Below, one piece after another: positions 6,920 to 13,070 of a stretch of DNA of 13,842 bases (the stretch's first letter is position 1; every line of letters starts with the position of its first letter). The notes under the pieces were generated by a model. That model had not been told where the DNA came from and made no database searches. It saw nothing but the letters and a program-made list of their open reading frames with translations. The DNA comes from an uncultured Lachnospiraceae bacterium (GTDB lineage: Bacteria; Bacillota; Clostridia; Lachnospirales; Lachnospiraceae). Where the stretch lies: assembly GCA_948438565.1 (NCBI GenBank), contig CAOJLW010000030.1:1-13842 (forward strand), written 5' to 3'. The position numbers and the translations under genes are program-made.

Positions 6920-7444
6920 TTATTTGCCATCATATGTAACCACAGACGCCACCGGATACTTCGAAAGCCTGTCCCTGCCTTTTAAACCTGCAAGCTCCAT
7001 TAAAAAGACAATCTTAACCACTTCACCGCCCAACTCTTCTATCAGGCTTACGCAAGCTTCAATCGTCCCGCCTGTGGCAATCAGATCATCTACCAAAACC
7101 GCTCTCTGTCCCGGTTGGATAGAATCTCTATGCATCTCGATTTCCGCGCTGCCATATTCCAAGTCATATTTGGCGGAAATCGTTTCACAAGGCAGCTTGC
7201 CTTTTTTCCGAACCGGCACAAACGGTTTGCCCAATGCATATGCAATCGGAACGCCGAAAATAAAACCTCTGGATTCTGTTCCAACCACTACGTCAAACTC
7301 TATGCCTTCCAATAATTTCAACATAGAATCAATGGCCAGTTTCAGTCCATCCGCATCCTGCAAAACAGTCGTCACATCCCGGAATATAATCCCTTTTTCC
7401 GGAAAATCCGGTATGCTTCTTACATATTCTTCTACTTTTTTCAT
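6920..7444 (-). CDS. apt: Adenine phosphoribosyltransferase
   Basis: Converts adenine and PRPP to AMP and pyrophosphate in the cytosol (purine salvage). I place the start at the ATG at 7444, giving 174 residues, because AAAGGAGGTG (7451-7460) lies 6 bases upstream and the protein then begins MKKVEEYVRSIPDFPEKGI, as in other Apt proteins. A longer frame from 7477 adds 11 residues that run through this ribosome binding site. Seen motifs are the N-terminal IPDFPEKGIIFRD (family signature, residues 11-23), FDVVVGTESRGFIFG (50-64), VPVRKKGKLPCET (76-88, flexible loop region) and the PRPP-binding VLVDDLIATGGT (116-127), all intact. It precedes the NCS2 purine permease by 14 bases. Confidence 0.97.
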   Translation of the reverse strand: MKKVEEYVRSIPDFPEKGIIFRDVTTVLQDADGLKLAIDSMLKLLEGIEFDVVVGTESRGFIFGVPIAYALGKPFVPVRKKGKLPCETISAKYDLEYGSAEIEMHRDSIQPGQRAVLVDDLIATGGTIEACVSLIEELGGEVVKIVFLMELAGLKGRDRLSKYPVASVVTYDGK

Positions 7445-7499
7445 CCTTTGCACCTCCTTTCCCCGCTCCATATCCATCGGCTGATTGATTGATATCTCA

Positions 7500-7521
7500 T
7501 CCGCCCGCCTGACGGACAGGA
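7500..7521 (-). other. Possible RNA hairpin between map and apt
   Basis: On the minus strand an imperfect stem of 8 pairs (one G-U, one bulged T) closes the loop TCAGG within the 95-base gap between map and apt. No U tract follows it, so it is not a standard terminator. It could be a processing or stability element, or chance. I see no clear sigma-A promoter in this gap. Confidence 0.25.
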
Positions 7522-7539
7522 AAACCTAACTTACAGCAG

Positions 7540-8415
7540 TTAATAGGATATAATTTCATATCCAGTATCCGTAACCAATACCTGCACTTCCCATTGAGCG
7601 GAAGGCTTGCCGTCCTCCGTGTAGACCGTCCAGCCGTTGGCGTCGTCGATATAAATTTCCACACGCCCCATATTGATCATTGGCTCTATCGTAAAAATCA
7701 TACCCGGCGCCATTAACATCTCCGTGCCGCGTTTGCTGTTATAGCTGACCCACGGTTCTTCGTGGAAATCCACCCCGACGCCATGCCCGCCGATTTCGCG
7801 CACTACGGTATAACCATTGGCAAAAGCATGATCATGGATTGCCTGCCCCATATCGCCCAGAAATCCCCAGGGTTTTACCTCTTTTAATCCAACGTCAATG
7901 CACTCCCGCGCCACTTTCACCAGCCTTTTTTTCTCGGGACTGACTTCCCCGATACAAAACATCCGGGAAGAATCGGAAAAGTAACCGTTTAATTTGGTAG
8001 AGATATCAACGTTAATGATATCTCCGTCTTTTAACACCACATACTCTGACGGAATCCCATGGCAGACCTCATGGTTTAACGACGTACAGGCGCTTTTCGG
8101 AAACCCCTGATAATTTAACGTTGCCGGAAAACCGCCCATACTTGTCGTCTTTTCATAGACCATCTCGTCGATCTCCTGGGTGGTCATGCCCGCCCGGATA
8201 TGCTCCGCAACGTAATCCAGCGCCGCAATATTGACCTGCGCGCTTTTTTTGATGCCCGCAATCTGATCGGCATTTTTAATCATACTGTGATCCGGCACAA
8301 TATGCCCCGCCTCCCGGATCCTTTCAATCTTTTCATCAAATGCCTGGTGGCAGGTTTTGTATTTTTTCCCGCTCCTACACCAGCATGGCTCATTTCTCCC
8401 TATTTTATGCGACAT
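7540..8415 (-). CDS. map: Type I methionine aminopeptidase with N-terminal SEC-C zinc motif
   Basis: Removes the initiator methionine from new proteins in the cytosol. From the ATG at 8415 it has 291 residues. An ATG two codons earlier (8421) directly abuts GGAAGG, whereas the ATG at 8415 has it 6 bases upstream, so I prefer the latter. The N-terminus is a SEC-C motif, IGRNEPCWCRSGKKYKTCH (about 5-23), which binds zinc and is linked to ribosome contact in long-form clostridial enzymes. All five expected metal ligands are visible: Asp in NVDIST (137), Asp in YFSDSS (148), His in GGHGVG (211), Glu in TIEPM (244) and Glu in AQWEVQVLV (276). The catalytic-site His in NHEVCHGIP (119) is also present. 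It lies 18 bases after the SurA-N-like gene, away from the usual secY-adk-map ribosomal operon, so it may be a second copy. Confidence 0.96.
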   Translation of the reverse strand: MSHKIGRNEPCWCRSGKKYKTCHQAFDEKIERIREAGHIVPDHSMIKNADQIAGIKKSAQVNIAALDYVAEHIRAGMTTQEIDEMVYEKTTSMGGFPATLNYQGFPKSACTSLNHEVCHGIPSEYVVLKDGDIINVDISTKLNGYFSDSSRMFCIGEVSPEKKRLVKVARECIDVGLKEVKPWGFLGDMGQAIHDHAFANGYTVVREIGGHGVGVDFHEEPWVSYNSKRGTEMLMAPGMIFTIEPMINMGRVEIYIDDANGWTVYTEDGKPSAQWEVQVLVTDTGYEIISY

Positions 8416-8433
8416 AACCATCCTTCCAGTCCC

Positions 8434-9093
8434 TTATAATGTAATATTTCCAAAATTTAATCGCTTCCACAGCTTATTATTGACTTCATACGTATACTGT
8501 TTTAACAGTTCCTGATACATACTGCCATCTACATCATACTCCCTGTTGTCAACCCCCTCCCGATCGGCATACGCCTGCTGCGCTTTTTGCGCCAGCGCAA
8601 TTTGTTCAAACTGCGTTTCAATCTCTGTTTCCGGAATACCCAGACGCTCCTGGCCTTCTTCTTCCAAATCGTTCCAAAAATCCTGCTTTTGATTGGCCAT
8701 ATATTGCCTCTCCTGGGGCGTCAGCTCGAGACGATCCTGTAACGCCATCTGATAAAAAATTGCGTCATGCACCGCCCTATCCATTGCGAAATTCCTCGCC
8801 GCAACCCGGACAAACGAACCATTGGTATGTATATTCCAATATTTACTCGTATGCTCCAAATCATATGCTTTGGCCTGCTCCTGCGTGGCCCACTCCTGAT
8901 AGGTCAAATACACAGCCAAATCACGAAACCGATATTCCCTGCCGTTTACCGTCACCGCCGTATCATCCAAATGCTCTGCAAATTGAATCGACTCCATACT
9001 CTTTGCACGGAATCCGGATGCAAGCGCGACGGCAGCCAGCAGCAGAAACATGGCTGTGGAAAAGGAAAACCGCGGCATATAGTTTCGTTTCAT
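8434..9093 (-). CDS. Membrane-anchored SurA-N-like protein, no PPIase domain
   Basis: 219 residues from the ATG at 9093. The frame stays open further upstream, but that extension only re-reads the hydrolase gene in another frame; GGAGGG (9101-9106) lies 7 bases before this ATG. The N-terminus has a short basic stretch, then a hydrophobic segment (about 11-27, FSTAMFLLLAAVALASGF) without a lipobox cysteine, so it is a signal anchor or signal peptide. The outer part (about 45-185) resembles the N-terminal chaperone domain of SurA/PrsA: TVNGREYRFRDLAVYL, then a long helical region with DRLELTPQERQYM and LGIPETEIETQFEQIALAQK. No parvulin domain follows. The start codon overlaps the hydrolase stop by one base (TAATG), so translation is coupled. 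A chaperone or partner role for the hydrolase is inference. Confidence 0.7.
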   Translation of the reverse strand: MKRNYMPRFSFSTAMFLLLAAVALASGFRAKSMESIQFAEHLDDTAVTVNGREYRFRDLAVYLTYQEWATQEQAKAYDLEHTSKYWNIHTNGSFVRVAARNFAMDRAVHDAIFYQMALQDRLELTPQERQYMANQKQDFWNDLEEEGQERLGIPETEIETQFEQIALAQKAQQAYADREGVDNREYDVDGSMYQELLKQYTYEVNNKLWKRLNFGNITL

Positions 9094-10370
9094 TACAATA
9101 CCCTCCGCACCGCAACAATCGTCCGGTATGTAGCCGAGCTTGTCGTAATCCCGACTGCCGTACTCTGCGCATGGACAATCTGCCCGCCGCCCATATAAAT
9201 TGCCACATGGCCGGAATAGCAAATCAAATCCCCCGGCTGCGCATTGGCATAGCTGACGGCCTTGCCACAGCCTTGCAGCGCCGCAGAACTATGCGGCAGG
9301 TTGATGCCAAAATGCGCAAATACGCTCATAACAAAACCGGAACAATCCGCTCCGTTGGTAAGGCTGGTTCCTCCCCATACATATGGATTGCCGACAAATT
9401 GGCAGGCATAAGAGACAACCGAACCCCCGTCTACATTCGTAGCATATCCCGGATTGGAGCCGCCGCCGCTCGCCGGCGCGCTCTGGCCGCCGTCTGAATT
9501 CCCTGCGCCGCCGTTTTCGGCGCTTCCGTTTCCTGTATTTCTATTGCCAGTATTGCCGTTTTCCACACTCGCATTGGCATTTGCCCGCGCCGCCGCTTCT
9601 GCCGCCGCCGCGGCCGCTGCGGCTTCCGCTTCGCGCTGTCTGCGCTCTTCCTCCTGAATAATTTGGTTCTGCGCCGCAATCAACTCTTTAAATTCATTTG
9701 CAGCGGCCTGCGCCGTCACAAGCTGATTGTCATAATCTCCCATCTGGGCGCGTTTTTGCGCCAGAACATTTTCCAGGGAATCCTGTTGCAGAGCATATTC
9801 CTCCTGCATAACTTCCAACTCCGCTTTTTCCGTTTCAACCGCCGATTTCAAATCTGCAACCTGCTGTACGGTCTGCCGGTACTGCGTCAAAAGATTCCTG
9901 TCATATTGATAAACATCGGATACATACTCGACACGGTTTAAAAAATCTGACATATCGCTCGATCCAAGCAACGCTTCTATCATCGCGGTGTCGCCCCGTT
10001 CATACATAAACTGAATCCGTTTTTTCATGGAGGCATATTGCTCCGCTTCCGTCTGCTGAGCAACCGCAAGGTCTGCCGTCACCTGTTCCAACTGTAGGTT
10101 TTTATCATTCAGTTCACCCTCTAAAATATCTATATTCACCAAGAGGTTTACCAGCTCGGCGTCTTTCTCGTCAATCTCACCCTGCAATGCGGACTGTTGC
10201 TGTTCAATCGCTTCAATCTGCCGTTTCGTCTCATTTAAGTCCGCTTCCGCTTTTTCTTTGGCGTCTTTTGCCTTAGACATCGTACTTGCGCCTACCGGCT
10301 GTATATGTGGAAACATCAAAACCAACGCCAAAATCACTGTGAAAGCCTGCCTTATTTTCTTTTTATTCAC
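9093..10370 (-). CDS. Secreted coiled-coil NlpC/P60 peptidoglycan hydrolase
   Basis: About 425 residues. I choose GTG at 10370 because GGAGG lies 6 bases before it; the ATG at 10376 directly abuts GGAGG with no spacing. Order of parts (GTG numbering): signal peptide (1-28, cleavage likely after PVGA), long coiled coil (about 35-250, resembling the CwlO-type N-terminal domain with KRIQFMYERGD), an Ala-rich run (about 250-262), a Gly/Asn/Ser-rich linker (about 265-308), and a C-terminal NlpC/P60 domain (about 315-425). The catalytic Cys in ADCSGFV (343), His in YSGHVAIYMG (388) and a third polar residue, His in IVHAQ (400), are present. Such enzymes cut D-glutamyl-meso-diaminopimelate bonds in stem peptides outside the membrane; the coiled coil in CwlO-type enzymes is where FtsEX control acts. 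It heads the five-gene unit. Confidence 0.94.
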   Translation of the reverse strand: MNKKKIRQAFTVILALVLMFPHIQPVGASTMSKAKDAKEKAEADLNETKRQIEAIEQQQSALQGEIDEKDAELVNLLVNIDILEGELNDKNLQLEQVTADLAVAQQTEAEQYASMKKRIQFMYERGDTAMIEALLGSSDMSDFLNRVEYVSDVYQYDRNLLTQYRQTVQQVADLKSAVETEKAELEVMQEEYALQQDSLENVLAQKRAQMGDYDNQLVTAQAAANEFKELIAAQNQIIQEEERRQREAEAAAAAAAAEAAARANANASVENGNTGNRNTGNGSAENGGAGNSDGGQSAPASGGGSNPGYATNVDGGSVVSYACQFVGNPYVWGGTSLTNGADCSGFVMSVFAHFGINLPHSSAALQGCGKAVSYANAQPGDLICYSGHVAIYMGGGQIVHAQSTAVGITTSSATYRTIVAVRRVL

Positions 10371-10404
10371 ATTCATCCTCCTTTATCCAAACTATACCTT
10401 ATTT

Positions 10405-10433
10405 ATTATAGCATTGACGTTTCAAATCCACAA
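10405..10433 (-). promoter_or_regulatory. Sigma-A extended -10 promoter for the hydrolase operon
   Basis: On the minus strand, TATAAT (10405-10410) is a perfect -10 and is preceded by TGC, giving an extended -10 (TGnTATAAT). The -35 candidate TTGTGG (10428-10433) is at 17 bases and is weak, which is typical of extended -10 promoters. The transcript would begin near 10398, about 28 bases before the GTG start. Confidence 0.8.
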
Positions 10434-10449
10434 GCATTTCAAGCGAAAG

Positions 10450-10488
10450 AAAAAGCAAAGAAAAAGAATGGAAAATTCCATTCTTTTT
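10450..10488 (-). terminator. Rho-independent terminator of sipL
   Basis: A perfect 13-bp inverted repeat (10461-10473 with 10476-10488; AAAAAGAATGGAA) lies 14 bases after the sipL stop. Read on the minus strand, the stem runs into its own TTTTT arm followed by GCTTTGC. The outer A/T pairs act as A-tract and U-tract, so it would also work on the plus strand. It insulates sipL from the hydrolase promoter. Confidence 0.8.
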
Positions 10489-10502
10489 GCAAACGCAGCC
10501 GC

Positions 10503-12062
10503 CTATCCCACAGTTTTGATAATCAACAATTTTTCTCCGGGTTTCACAACCCTGCCCGTTAAGTGGTTTGTTTCTATTAGATTTTCCACTGTTGTATGAT
10601 TTTCTTTTGCGATGCCAAATAAACGATCCCCTTCCCTGGCAATATACCCTACGATGCCCGGACTTTGCTGCAAGGCCGCAAGATCCAGTTCCGACTCGTC
10701 AATCTCTGTAATCGCCTGTTTTTCCTGCTGTTCAAATGCGAGAAGGTTTAAGCCAATCACAGCCTTTACATCAATCGTGCGACTGTCAGCCAACACGGTC
10801 GTCACCTGTTCGATTACTCCGTCCAACTGGATTTTTACAGGATTTACCGCCTTTGGCATTTCAATTGTCTGAGAAAACGGAATAAACGCGCGTTTCGCGC
10901 TCAGAGGCATTGCGTCGTCCGACGTCATATACAGAATTTCCACCGTTAAAATCCCCTCTGCAAGCACCCCTTCATCGGTAACCGTCGTCTGTTCTATCGC
11001 CAGTTTCTCCTCATTTACGCAGATCTGTAAAATATCTTCCTGTTCCCCATCCATTTCCACTTTATCCGCAATCCTGCATTTTGCGTCATTTTTAACCAAA
11101 AGCTTTTCAAAAACAGCCGTTTGAAACGACGGCTTTACCTGTCGATCCAGCGCGTAAATATCAGAAATCACTTCTATTTGCTCCTCTTTCCAAAGGTAAA
11201 TAGAAAGATTCACCACCATTTCCAGCAAAATATTGCGCTCCTCGCCATCTTCATCCGGCTGTATCTCCAAATCAGACTGCGCAAGGCTTGCGCCGATCCT
11301 GTAAACCAGTTCTTCCTCACAGGTGTTGCATTCTACATTGCCTTGGATCGGCACAGTGGTTTCAAACCATTGCAGACGCTCTTCCTCTTCGCTGCCCGAA
11401 TACAGCACATAGATTAACGCTTCCCCGGCCACTTCAATTTCTCCGTTTCTGAGACGACTGTTAATCCCGCGCAATTCCACGCTGCTCCAGAGGATTTCAT
11501 CCATATTCGGCTTATTGGACGATAGGGATATTTCCTTGCGTATCCGCAGCGTATCCTTTTTATCCGTAATCAGTTCCAACGTTTCTAACGTTTCCTTTTC
11601 AATCTCGCAGCCGCCCTCTTCTTTTACCCCGGTCAAAACCGACGCTTCTTCCGGCTTTTCCGCTACGGCGGTAAATTCAGCAAGCGACCGGATGCTCAGT
11701 TTTCTGGAATTGATGACGCTGACGGAAATATCCTCAATCCTGCCTTCCATTTTCACCGGATCTAATTCCACAACCCCGTCAATGCTTAGGCTTTCCTGAA
11801 ACGGAATCTCCCCGTTTAAGCTGTTAATCTTTCTGCCGTCCAAATCCGTGCGATACAGAATGTCAAACGCAAGCGTCCCTTTAAACCAGACATGGCCGTT
11901 ATTCGCATGGATTTCATCAAACTGGATATTCCCCCTCTCCCTGATGATTTTCGCCAAATCCGGCTTGAAATCTGGCAGATTATAGTCATCATCCAGCGTA
12001 ATTTGGCTGAATGCCCGGCCAACTTCCCTGTTCTTATGCAAAATCTGTCTTTCTAACTCCAC
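10503..12062 (-). CDS. sipL: DUF3794 and LysM spore morphogenetic protein (SipL-like)
   Basis: 519 residues, closely matching the size and architecture of Clostridioides difficile SipL, which works with the ATPase SpoIVA to attach the spore coat to the forespore surface. Three SPOCS/DUF3794-like repeats are visible, each with a glycine, a hydrophobic strand with LY and an F/V-rich turn: KGTLAFDILY...GEIPFQE (about 61-90), AGEALIYVLY...TTVPIQG (212-241) and EGILTVEILY...AFIPFSQ (369-398). The C-terminal LysM (about 470-519) has YIAREGDRLFGIAKENHTTV and the VKPGEKLLII end. In C. difficile SipL the LysM domain binds SpoIVA. No signal peptide is seen, as expected for a mother-cell protein. The GTG start has GGAGG at 8 bases, inside a terminator-like hairpin. 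It follows veg by 64 bases. Confidence 0.88.
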   Translation of the reverse strand: MELERQILHKNREVGRAFSQITLDDDYNLPDFKPDLAKIIRERGNIQFDEIHANNGHVWFKGTLAFDILYRTDLDGRKINSLNGEIPFQESLSIDGVVELDPVKMEGRIEDISVSVINSRKLSIRSLAEFTAVAEKPEEASVLTGVKEEGGCEIEKETLETLELITDKKDTLRIRKEISLSSNKPNMDEILWSSVELRGINSRLRNGEIEVAGEALIYVLYSGSEEEERLQWFETTVPIQGNVECNTCEEELVYRIGASLAQSDLEIQPDEDGEERNILLEMVVNLSIYLWKEEQIEVISDIYALDRQVKPSFQTAVFEKLLVKNDAKCRIADKVEMDGEQEDILQICVNEEKLAIEQTTVTDEGVLAEGILTVEILYMTSDDAMPLSAKRAFIPFSQTIEMPKAVNPVKIQLDGVIEQVTTVLADSRTIDVKAVIGLNLLAFEQQEKQAITEIDESELDLAALQQSPGIVGYIAREGDRLFGIAKENHTTVENLIETNHLTGRVVKPGEKLLIIKTVG

Positions 12063-12110
12063 AAAAAAATCCTCCGTTCTGAATTTGTACTATCTTATTC
12101 AGAACAAAGG
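12063..12110 (-). terminator. Terminator-like hairpin that contains the sipL Shine-Dalgarno
   Basis: In the minus-strand RNA a 14-bp stem forms between CCUUUGUUCUGAAU (12110-12097) and AUUCAGAACGGAGG (12084-12071), with a 12-base loop. Two pairs are G-U and form only in this strand. The 3' arm ends in GGAGG, the sipL ribosome binding site, and is followed directly by AUUUUUUU and then the GUG start at 12062. It has the form of an intrinsic terminator for veg while covering the sipL ribosome binding site. Confidence 0.7.
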
Positions 12111-12126
12111 ACGTTTATTCCTTCTA

Positions 12127-12369
12127 TTAACAAAGCTTCATTCGTATTTCCCGTGTAATAATATCTGTGTAACTAAATGATAATAATTGTGGCGGATTAT
12201 CTGTCCTGGAATCTTCTACCAGAATTGTAAATACACTTGGGTATGCGTTTTGTATCACACCCTCCTGGACATCAATTTTATTCCTCCCGCGGTCCAGTTG
12301 AATCATTACCCTGCTTCCACACTGCTGGTGTACCGATGCACGTACTTTATTGATATCTTCCTGCTGCAT
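12127..12369 (-). CDS. veg: Veg protein
   Basis: 80 residues, the usual length. It matches the pattern of Bacillus subtilis Veg: an N-terminal INKVRASVHQQCGSRVMIQL (Veg: IKRSLDGNLGKRLTLKA), a basic RGRNK turn, VIQNAYPSVFTILVED (Veg: LAETYPSVFVIQLDQ) and the C-terminal LSFSYTDIITREIRMKL (Veg: VSYSYADILTETVELTF). In B. subtilis Veg stimulates biofilm matrix genes by inhibiting SinR and has been linked to germination; in Clostridia its role is not established. The start is firm: GGGAGG lies 7 bases upstream. The promoter is very strong. It is followed by sipL, an order also plausible for other Clostridia. Confidence 0.93.
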   Translation of the reverse strand: MQQEDINKVRASVHQQCGSRVMIQLDRGRNKIDVQEGVIQNAYPSVFTILVEDSRTDNPPQLLSFSYTDIITREIRMKLC

Positions 12370-12431
12370 TCTAATTCCTCCCTTTTCTGTGGCTGCTGAC
12401 GCATGAATTATCTGGTTAATATGTTCAGTTC

Positions 12432-12460
12432 AGTATAGCACAGTGATAAAACCTTGTCAA
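12432..12460 (-). promoter_or_regulatory. Strong sigma-A promoter for veg
   Basis: On the minus strand TTGACA (perfect -35, 12455-12460), a 17-base spacer and TATACT (12432-12437) preceded by TGC (extended -10). This is close to the ideal for a housekeeping promoter, as for the well-known veg promoter in B. subtilis. The transcript would begin near 12425, with a leader of about 56 bases. The -35 lies 35 bases after the stop of the upstream lipoprotein gene. Confidence 0.93.
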
Positions 12461-12495
12461 AAGGAATTTGCTTCCAAGCCGCCTTTCGGGCATAT

Positions 12496-12945
12496 CTACT
12501 GGAATATGACATTTTTCTCTAAATTTTTTGTACGAACCACCACATATGGAAAACTTGGCGCCGCGTTTTTCTTTTCATCCTTGGTCGGACCTATCAAATT
12601 CGTATCAAACACCATCGCATTTTGCGTCAGATAAAAATCCAAAATCTGTATACTGTACCCGCCGGTTTCCTGTTCTCCGTATCCTCTCACCACATACAGA
12701 AACTTGTCGCTTTCATAGGTCAGTTTAAAATCGGCCGCCTTTTTTTCCGATATTTTCTCCGCCAATTCCTCTGGAACCGCATCTTCTTCCACCATTTCAT
12801 AAGCCAAATCGCGGATTTTACTCCCATCCGTCTTTTCTACCCCACATCCCCCAAGCGCTGCAATCACGACGAAAACCAATACAGCCGCTATGTAATCCAA
12901 CAGACGGCAACCCTTTCTGCCGCCACCGTTTTGTATCTCTTTCAT
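12496..12945 (-). CDS. Lipoprotein with PrcB-like C-terminal domain
   Basis: 149 residues from the ATG at 12945. In-frame starts at 12981 (ATG) and 13002 (TTG) give longer N-terminal extensions; the ATG at 12945 has a modest AGGGA just upstream and places the signal sequence near the terminus, so it is preferred but not certain. A hydrophobic segment (about 18-33) ends in a lipobox ALGGC (Cys34), predicting a lipid-anchored extracytoplasmic protein. The C-terminal half has the PrcB pattern: FLYVVRGYGEQETGGYSIQI (82-101), a central beta stretch and FPYVVVRT (132-139). PrcB in Treponema is part of a protease complex; in Clostridia the domain stands alone and its function is unknown. It is divergent from the acyltransferase gene. 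Confidence 0.8.
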   Translation of the reverse strand: MKEIQNGGGRKGCRLLDYIAAVLVFVVIAALGGCGVEKTDGSKIRDLAYEMVEEDAVPEELAEKISEKKAADFKLTYESDKFLYVVRGYGEQETGGYSIQILDFYLTQNAMVFDTNLIGPTKDEKKNAAPSFPYVVVRTKNLEKNVIFQ

Positions 12946-12990
12946 ATATCCCTGCTTTTGCTTTTTTATAAGTTTATTCATGGATTGCAG

Positions 12991-13019
12991 TTGTAATTCC
13001 AACTTGCAGTTAGTATAAT
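12991..13019 (+). promoter_or_regulatory. Sigma-A promoter for the acyltransferase
   Basis: TTGTAA (12991-12996; four of six matches) and a perfect TATAAT (13014-13019) have a 17-base spacer. Transcription would begin near 13026, about 13 bases before the AAAGGA ribosome binding site. Confidence 0.75.
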
Positions 13020-13039
13020 AAACCTAAAGCATTTTTCAG
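13012..13039 (-). promoter_or_regulatory. Possible divergent promoter for the PrcB-like gene
   Basis: On the minus strand TATACT (12-17 of 13000; 13012-13017) lies 16 bases from CTGAAA (13034-13039; four of six matches to TTGACA). Its -10 overlaps the -10 of the plus-strand acyltransferase promoter. The -10 is good and the -35 is weak. Confidence 0.5.
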
Positions 13040-13052
13040 AAAGGATTGGACC

Positions 13053-13070
13053 ATGTCCATAATACCATGA
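13053..13070 (+). CDS. Possible five-codon leader ORF coupled to the acyltransferase
   Basis: An ATG at 13053 encodes MSIIP and stops at TGA 13068-13070. AAAGGA (13040-13045) lies 7 bases before this ATG, which is ideal spacing. The TGA overlaps the plsC ATG (13067-13069) as ATGA, the standard form of translational coupling. No other good ribosome binding site lies near the plsC ATG. This is far too short to be judged by protein similarity and could be coincidence. Confidence 0.4.
   Translation: MSIIP

Noticed and set aside
6924..7484. A 186-residue open frame antisense to apt
   Set aside because: apt has an intact PRPP motif and ribosome binding site on the other strand; the antisense product shows no domain.
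7445..7539. Purine riboswitch or separate promoter upstream of apt
   Set aside because: I could not find the conserved purine riboswitch core or a convincing -35/-10 pair in the 95-base gap. Only an imperfect hairpin is visible.
9094..9222. 43-residue N-terminal extension of the SurA-N-like protein
   Set aside because: It re-reads the end of the hydrolase gene in another frame, lacks a signal sequence at its start, and the ATG at 9093 has its own GGAGGG at good spacing.
8760..9497. A 245-residue open frame on the plus strand across the hydrolase and SurA-N-like genes
   Set aside because: It lies fully antisense to two well-supported genes, has no ribosome binding site or recognisable domain, and its composition (Arg, Pro, His rich) is typical of a reversed GC-rich frame.
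12461..12495. Terminator after the PrcB-like gene
   Set aside because: GCCCGAAAGGC forms only three G-C pairs and has no U tract. Read-through towards veg is possible.
13046..13066. TTG start at 13046 for the acyltransferase
   Set aside because: The codon directly abuts AAAGGA with no spacing, and the added residues (MDHVHNT) are not expected before the hydrophobic segment. It cannot be fully excluded.
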